From assembly GCF_012971725.1 (NCBI RefSeq), contig NZ_CP048833.1:682001-746000 (forward strand): a stretch of DNA of 64,000 nucleotides, written 5' to 3'. Both the position numbers and the translations under genes were made by a program. The DNA is from Pseudomonas multiresinivorans (GTDB lineage: Bacteria > Pseudomonadota > Gammaproteobacteria > Pseudomonadales > Pseudomonadaceae). Below are positions 58,489 through 64,000 of the stretch, piece after piece (the first letter of the stretch is position 1; every line of letters begins with the position of its first letter). Under the pieces are notes generated by a model. The model was not told the origin of the DNA. It saw only the letters and a program-made list of their open reading frames with translations, and did not search any database.

Positions 58489-58704
58489 ATGCCCCGCCAT
58501 ATCGACGACACCCAGCTCCAAGTGGATAGCAAGACCCGCCGCAAGCTCGAAGACCAGCGACGCATGCAATTCCGTCGCGCCATCGAGGACCGCATGGAGG
58601 CCCAGCGCCTCGCCCTCGAAACCTCCGATTACCCTGACCTGATCGCCGCCGCCTACCTCACTTCGGCGAAGTCGGGCCGGCGAAGCGTTCGGCAAGCTGG
58701 CTGA
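58489..58704 (+). CDS. Small basic hypothetical protein (PA3496-like)
   Basis: 71 residues, rich in Arg/Glu/Gln (TRRKLEDQRRMQFRRAIEDR), predicted helical. It resembles, as I recall it, the short PA3496 family. Its 3' end overlaps the convergent LysR gene by 47 bases, so the last residues are unlike a normal conserved C-terminus. The RBS is weak (GGGAGATGCGAG). Confidence 0.6.
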   Translation: MPRHIDDTQLQVDSKTRRKLEDQRRMQFRRAIEDRMEAQRLALETSDYPDLIAAAYLTSAKSGRRSVRQAG

Positions 58705-59608
58705 TCAGCGCCCGCTCTTCACGGATGAAGGCGACGAACGCCTGGGCCACCGGGCTCAGGCGCTTGCCGCGGGCATGCACCAGACACCAGCTGCGGTAGA
58801 GCGGCAGCTCTTCCACCGGCAGTTCGTGCAGCAGCCCGGACTGCAGCTCGCGGCTCACCGCGTGGCGCGGCAGCAGCGCCAGTCCCAGTCCCGCCAGTAC
58901 CCCTTCCCGTGACCCCTCCAGCGAGGCGAACTCCAGCGTCTGCGCGAAGTGCGCGCGCTTCTGCTGGAAGTGTTCCTCACAGGCCTTGCGCGTGCCCGAG
59001 CCGGGCTCGCGGATCAGCAGCGGATAGGGTTCCAGGTCCTTCAGCGAAAGCTTGGCGGCGTTGCACAGCGGGTGGTCCGGCGGTGCCACGGCGACGATCG
59101 GGTTGTTCAGGAAGGGCAGGAATTCCAGCGCCATGTCCTGCGGCACCAGGGACATGATCACCAGGTCGTCGCGGTTGTCCGACAGGCGCTTGATCACCTG
59201 GGCGCGGTTGACCACCGTGAGGTTCAGGCTGACGTCCGGGTGCTGCGCGTGGAACGCGGCGAACAGGTGCGGGGTGATGTACTTGGCGCTGGACTCTACC
59301 GCCAGGCGCAACTGGCCCTGCAGCGAGCCCTTGAGGTCGGAGAGGTTCATGTCCAGCACTTCCAGGCGCTGGAAGATGTCGGTGGTGGCGCGCAGCAGGG
59401 CGTCGGCGGCATCGGTCTGGTAGAGCTTCTTGCCGATGTACTCGAACAGCGGCTGGCCGACCAGTTCTTCGAGCTGGCGGATCTGCAGGCTGACCGCCGG
59501 CTGGGTCAGGGCCATTTCCTCGGCGGCGCGGCTGTAGGAACGGCTTTCGCACACCGCGCGGAAAACCTGCAGCTGGCGAAGGGTCATACGCATCAATGAC
59601 TTACGCAT
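58658..59608 (-). CDS. pycR: LysR-family regulator of pyruvate carboxylase (PycR-like)
   Basis: 316 residues, a CbbR/CysB-type LysR protein. HTH at 8-66 (QLQVFRAVCESRSYSRAAEE, ALTQPAVSLQIRQLEELVG) and an effector domain from ~95. It diverges from pycA, as PA5437 does from PA5436 in P. aeruginosa, where PycR controls pycAB. The symbol is by that synteny. Two palindromes in the gap (59644-59679) are candidate sites. Confidence 0.82.
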   Translation of the reverse strand: MRKSLMRMTLRQLQVFRAVCESRSYSRAAEEMALTQPAVSLQIRQLEELVGQPLFEYIGKKLYQTDAADALLRATTDIFQRLEVLDMNLSDLKGSLQGQLRLAVESSAKYITPHLFAAFHAQHPDVSLNLTVVNRAQVIKRLSDNRDDLVIMSLVPQDMALEFLPFLNNPIVAVAPPDHPLCNAAKLSLKDLEPYPLLIREPGSGTRKACEEHFQQKRAHFAQTLEFASLEGSREGVLAGLGLALLPRHAVSRELQSGLLHELPVEELPLYRSWCLVHARGKRLSPVAQAFVAFIREERALISQLAERFAGPTSPK

Positions 59609-59643
59609 AGAAGCCTGCTCGATGGCGACATTTTCCAGCGACT

Positions 59644-59679
59644 ATAAAGCATTCTTTATGGCTACCCCAATAATTATTG
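59644..59679. promoter_or_regulatory. Two palindromes in the pycR-pycA gap
   Basis: ATAAAG, CATT, CTTTAT (59644-59659) and CAATAATTATTG (59668-59679), both perfect. LysR regulators commonly bind T-N11-A dyads like these. They are ~36 bp from the pycR start and 155 bp from pycA. Confidence 0.5.
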
Positions 59680-59833
59680 ATTTTGGTTAATCCTCCCTCC
59701 CGCGCTAGGGTAAAAACACGCCGGAACCCGCTCCGGCCACGAATATCCACAAGAGAATCCAGCTGCCTGTAACGGGGCTGCCGATTGGTCTTTACGCCGG
59801 GGTCCACAAGGCCCGGGCCGAGGGAAAGCCGCA

Positions 59834-61249
<1,416 letters not shown>

Positions 61250-61260
61250 GGATCACGTAC

Positions 61261-63075
61261 ATGACCGTTGCCAAGAAAGTCACCGTCACCGATACCATCC
61301 TGCGCGACGCCCACCAGTCGCTGCTGGCGACCCGGATGCGCACCGAGGACATGCTTCCCATCTGCGACAAGCTCGACAAGGTCGGCTACTGGTCGCTGGA
61401 AGTCTGGGGCGGCGCCACCTTCGACGCCTGCGTGCGCTTCCTCAAGGAAGACCCGTGGGAGCGCCTGCGCAAGCTCAAGGCCGCGCTGCCCAACACCCGC
61501 CTGCAGATGCTCCTGCGCGGGCAGAACCTGCTGGGCTACCGCCACTACAGCGACGACGTGGTCCGCGCCTTCGTCGCCAAGGCGGCGGTCAACGGCATCG
61601 ACGTGTTCCGCATCTTCGACGCGATGAACGACGTGCGTAACCTGCGCGTCTCCATCGAAGCGGTGAAGGCCGCCGGCAAGCACGCCCAGGGCACCATTGC
61701 CTACACCACCAGCCCGGTGCACACCATCGATGCCTTCGTTGCCCAGGGCAAGGCCATGGCCGACATGGGCGTGGACTCCATCGCCATCAAGGACATGGCC
61801 GGCCTGCTGACTCCGTATGCCACCGGCCAACTGGTCAAGGCGCTGAAAGAGGCGCTGCCTCTGGACGTGGTGGTGCACTCCCACGACACCGCCGGCGTGG
61901 CCAGCATGTGCCAGCTCAAGGCTGTGGAAAACGGCGCCGACCGCATCGACACCGCGATCTCCAGCATGGCCTGGGGCACCAGCCACCCGGGCACCGAATC
62001 CATGGTCGCTGCCCTGCGCGACACGCCGTTCGATACCGGCCTGGACCTGGAGCTGATCCAGGAAATCGGCATGTACTTCCACGCCGTGCGCAAGAAGTAC
62101 CACCAGTTCGAGAGCGAGTTCACCGGCGTGGATACCCGCGTGCAGGTCAACCAGGTGCCAGGCGGGATGATTTCCAACCTGGCCAACCAGCTCAAGGAAC
62201 AGGGCGCGCTGAACCGCATGCCCGAAGTGCTCGCGGAAATCCCCCGCGTGCGTGAAGACCTCGGCTTCCCGCCCCTGGTCACCCCGACCTCGCAGATCGT
62301 CGGCACCCAGGCGTTCTTCAACGTGCTGGCCGGCGAGCGCTACAAGACCATCACCAACGAGGTGAAGCTGTATCTGCAGGGCCGTTACGGCAAGGCGCCG
62401 GGCAAGATCAACGAGCAGCTGCGCCGCCAGGCCATCGGCAACGAGGAAGTCATCGACGTGCGCCCGGCCGACCTGATCAAGCCGGAGCTGAACAAGCTGC
62501 GCGAAGAGATCGGCAGCGTCGCCAAGTCCGAAGAGGACGTGCTGACCTACGCCATGTTCCCGGACATCGGCCGCAAGTTCCTCGAGGAGCGCGCCGCCGG
62601 CACCCTCAAACCCGAAGAGCTGCTGCCGATTCCCAACGGCAAGGGCGTCGCCGCCGCTGGCGGTGAAGGCGTGCCGACCGAGTTCGTGGTCGACGTGCAC
62701 GGCGAGAGCTACCGCGTGGACATCACTGGTGTCGGCGTGAAGACCGACGGCAAGCGCCACTTCTACCTGTCGGTGGATGGCATGCCCGAGGAAGTGGTGT
62801 TCGAGCCGCTCAACGAGTTCGTCGGCGGTGGTGGCAACAAGCGCAAGCACGCCAGCGAGCCGGGCCATGTCAGCACCACCATGCCGGGCAACATCGTCGA
62901 CGTGCTGGTGAAGGAAGGCGACAGCGTGAAGGCCGGCCAGGCCGTGCTGATCACCGAAGCGATGAAGATGGAGACCGAAGTGCAGGCGGGCATCGCCGGC
63001 ACCGTGAAGGCCATCCACGTAGCCAAGGGCGACCGGGTCAACCCCGGTGAGATCCTGGTTGAAATTGAAGGCTGA
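61261..63075 (+). CDS. pycB: Pyruvate carboxylase subunit B (carboxyltransferase and biotin carrier)
   Basis: 604 residues. A TIM-barrel carboxyltransferase with VTDTILRDAHQSLLATRM and EVWGGATFD (metal/pyruvate region), the conserved-carboxylase domain, and a C-terminal biotinyl domain with EAMKMETEV (biotin Lys near residue 569). It transfers CO2 from carboxybiotin to pyruvate, giving oxaloacetate. ATG 61261 gives the known start MTVAKKVTVTDTI; GTG 61246 would add five residues. A terminator follows 35 bp downstream. Confidence 0.94.
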   Translation: MTVAKKVTVTDTILRDAHQSLLATRMRTEDMLPICDKLDKVGYWSLEVWGGATFDACVRFLKEDPWERLRKLKAALPNTRLQMLLRGQNLLGYRHYSDDVVRAFVAKAAVNGIDVFRIFDAMNDVRNLRVSIEAVKAAGKHAQGTIAYTTSPVHTIDAFVAQGKAMADMGVDSIAIKDMAGLLTPYATGQLVKALKEALPLDVVVHSHDTAGVASMCQLKAVENGADRIDTAISSMAWGTSHPGTESMVAALRDTPFDTGLDLELIQEIGMYFHAVRKKYHQFESEFTGVDTRVQVNQVPGGMISNLANQLKEQGALNRMPEVLAEIPRVREDLGFPPLVTPTSQIVGTQAFFNVLAGERYKTITNEVKLYLQGRYGKAPGKINEQLRRQAIGNEEVIDVRPADLIKPELNKLREEIGSVAKSEEDVLTYAMFPDIGRKFLEERAAGTLKPEELLPIPNGKGVAAAGGEGVPTEFVVDVHGESYRVDITGVGVKTDGKRHFYLSVDGMPEEVVFEPLNEFVGGGGNKRKHASEPGHVSTTMPGNIVDVLVKEGDSVKAGQAVLITEAMKMETEVQAGIAGTVKAIHVAKGDRVNPGEILVEIEG

Positions 63076-63110
63076 CCAAGGACAGACGGGTCTTTAAGGT
63101 TCAGTCCCAC

Positions 63111-63138
63111 GGGGGAGCACGATGCTCCCCCTTTTTTT
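63111..63138 (+). terminator. Rho-independent terminator of pycAB
   Basis: GGGGGAGCA, CGA, TGCTCCCCC followed by seven T. Confidence 0.95.
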
Positions 63139-63243
63139 GTCCGCGGGTTTTTCAGCCGACGGCGCGTTTGCTTGATCTGCGTCGGAAACTTCCTTCAGAA
63201 ACCCATTAGCGTCGACGCTGGGAAAACTGACCAGGGTGCGGTG

Positions 63244-63879
63244 ATGGGGAGAGTCGTTCTGTGGTGGGTGCTGCTGTGCGCAAGCGCCCAGGCATTGGCG
63301 CAGTCATCGGAAATGATGGATCGGCTTGCTGCCCTGGAGAAGGATCCGGCCAAGCGCGAGCAGGCCTACGCGGCCGCCGAGGAGCGCATCCTGCTGTGCA
63401 GCAAGTGCCACGGCAAGGACGGCAACAGCAAGCGCGATTACATTCCCAATCTGGCGGGACAGAACCCGCAGTACCTGTTCGATGCCTTCGAGAAGTACGT
63501 CGACGGCCAGCGCACCGACTTCGTGATGAACCAGGCGGCCAAGCTGCTGACGCTCAACGAGCGGGTGAACATCGCTTACTACTTCAGCCAGCAGAAGGTC
63601 CAGCCTCGCACGGAGGCCGTGCCTGACGCGGCGGAGATCGAGCAGGGCGCCCAGCGTTTCGCCACGGTCTGCGTGACCTGCCACGGCGCCCAGGCGCTGG
63701 GACACGACGGCTTCCCGCGCATTGCCGGGCAGCCCAGGCCTTACTTGACCCACGCGTTGCAGCGCTACCGCGACAAGGACCCGAGCCGGGCCGGCTCGCC
63801 GATGCTGGCGGTAGCCGGGCTACTCAGCGATGACGACATCAAGGCGCTGGCGGCCTACGTCAGCCAACTGCGCCCCTGA
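63244..63879 (+). CDS. Diheme cytochrome c (c4-like)
   Basis: 211 residues. A signal peptide (MGRVVLWWVLLCASAQALA) precedes two cytochrome c domains, each with a haem motif: CSKCH and CVTCH. Met ligands are plausible in VMNQAAK and SPMLAVAG. It is a periplasmic electron carrier of the c4/c5-like family. ATG 63244 fits the signal peptide; GTG 63241 is adjacent. A perfect 13-bp hairpin (CCAGCCAGCCGCC, TTGC, 63881-63910) follows as a possible terminator without T run. Confidence 0.85.
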   Translation: MGRVVLWWVLLCASAQALAQSSEMMDRLAALEKDPAKREQAYAAAEERILLCSKCHGKDGNSKRDYIPNLAGQNPQYLFDAFEKYVDGQRTDFVMNQAAKLLTLNERVNIAYYFSQQKVQPRTEAVPDAAEIEQGAQRFATVCVTCHGAQALGHDGFPRIAGQPRPYLTHALQRYRDKDPSRAGSPMLAVAGLLSDDDIKALAAYVSQLRP

Positions 63880-63936
63880 ACCAGCCAGCCGCCTTGCGGC
63901 GGCTGGCTGGAGTGCGCTGTAACGGTGGGTGAAACC

Positions 63937-64000
63937 TTACTGCTGCTTGTCTTCGGCCGGCTTGTCGGCGGTCTCGGGTTGCGCTTGTGGTGCGGCCTGT
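63937..64000 (-). CDS. 3' end of an unidentified gene
   Basis: The window edge cuts a minus-strand frame that ends with TAA at 63939-63937. The visible 20 residues (QAAPQAQPETADKPAEDKQQ) are a low-complexity Ala/Gln/Pro tail. The convergent hairpin at 63881-63910 supports a gene end here. Not identifiable. Confidence 0.5.
   Translation of the reverse strand, partial: QAAPQAQPETADKPAEDKQQ

Overview
The window is high-GC DNA from a Pseudomonas, most likely of the P. aeruginosa group (P. nitroreducens / P. citronellolis / P. knackmussii-like). This is inferred from remembered gene order and protein families; no 16S gene or database search was available. Coding density is high. Most gaps carry short REP-type inverted repeats of three families. 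I see no tRNA, rRNA, CRISPR array, prophage or transposase.

Region 1 (1-12446) matches the P. aeruginosa arginine transaminase locus (about PA4982 back to PA4975). It holds the tail of the hybrid sensor kinase AruS, an amino acid permease, an enoyl-CoA hydratase, an acyl-CoA dehydrogenase, an ADP-forming acyl-CoA synthetase, AruI, AruH, an aldehyde dehydrogenase overlapping aruH, and a quinone reductase. Together AruH, AruI and the dehydrogenase can convert arginine to 2-ketoarginine, 4-guanidinobutyraldehyde and 4-guanidinobutyrate. A 20-codon arginine-rich reading frame with a good ribosome binding site overlaps the permease start and looks like a leader peptide.

Region 2 (12447-14489) has a LysR regulator, a small exported protein and two intergenic units with promoter-like and terminator-like signals but no gene, which are candidate small RNAs. 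Region 3 (14490-34349) follows the PA5511-PA5529 order. It contains a MifR/MifS-like two-component system, a hydrolase, pdxY, a DedA protein and a KefC/YbaL antiporter. It continues with a thioesterase, a glutamine-synthetase/aminotransferase/SDR cluster divergent from an SDR-GntR pair with twin palindromic operators, then a lipoprotein, SMI1/KNR4 and Tim44-like proteins and a second antiporter.

Region 4 (34624-39823) is uvrD and a PAS-GGDEF-EAL protein. Region 5 (39848-50846) is a compact denitrification island: cytochrome c551, nirQ, norE/norF-like genes, norCB, norD, a dnrP-like gene, dnr, a ytfE/dnrN-like repair gene, a second CRP/FNR regulator, a nirV-like gene and the copper nitrite reductase nirK. 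Five FNR/DNR-type boxes lie in front of these genes, four with identical geometry to a -10 hexamer. The island converts nitrite to NO to N2O; it carries no nitrate or nitrous oxide reductase.

Region 6 (51090-64000) returns to the PA5441-PA5435 order: an exported repeat-like protein, a DUF3142 protein, a U32 protease-family tRNA hydroxylation protein, and a second zwf divergent from a HexR-type regulator with an operator between. It ends with a LysR regulator (PycR-like), the two-subunit pyruvate carboxylase pycAB, a diheme cytochrome c and the end of an unidentified gene.
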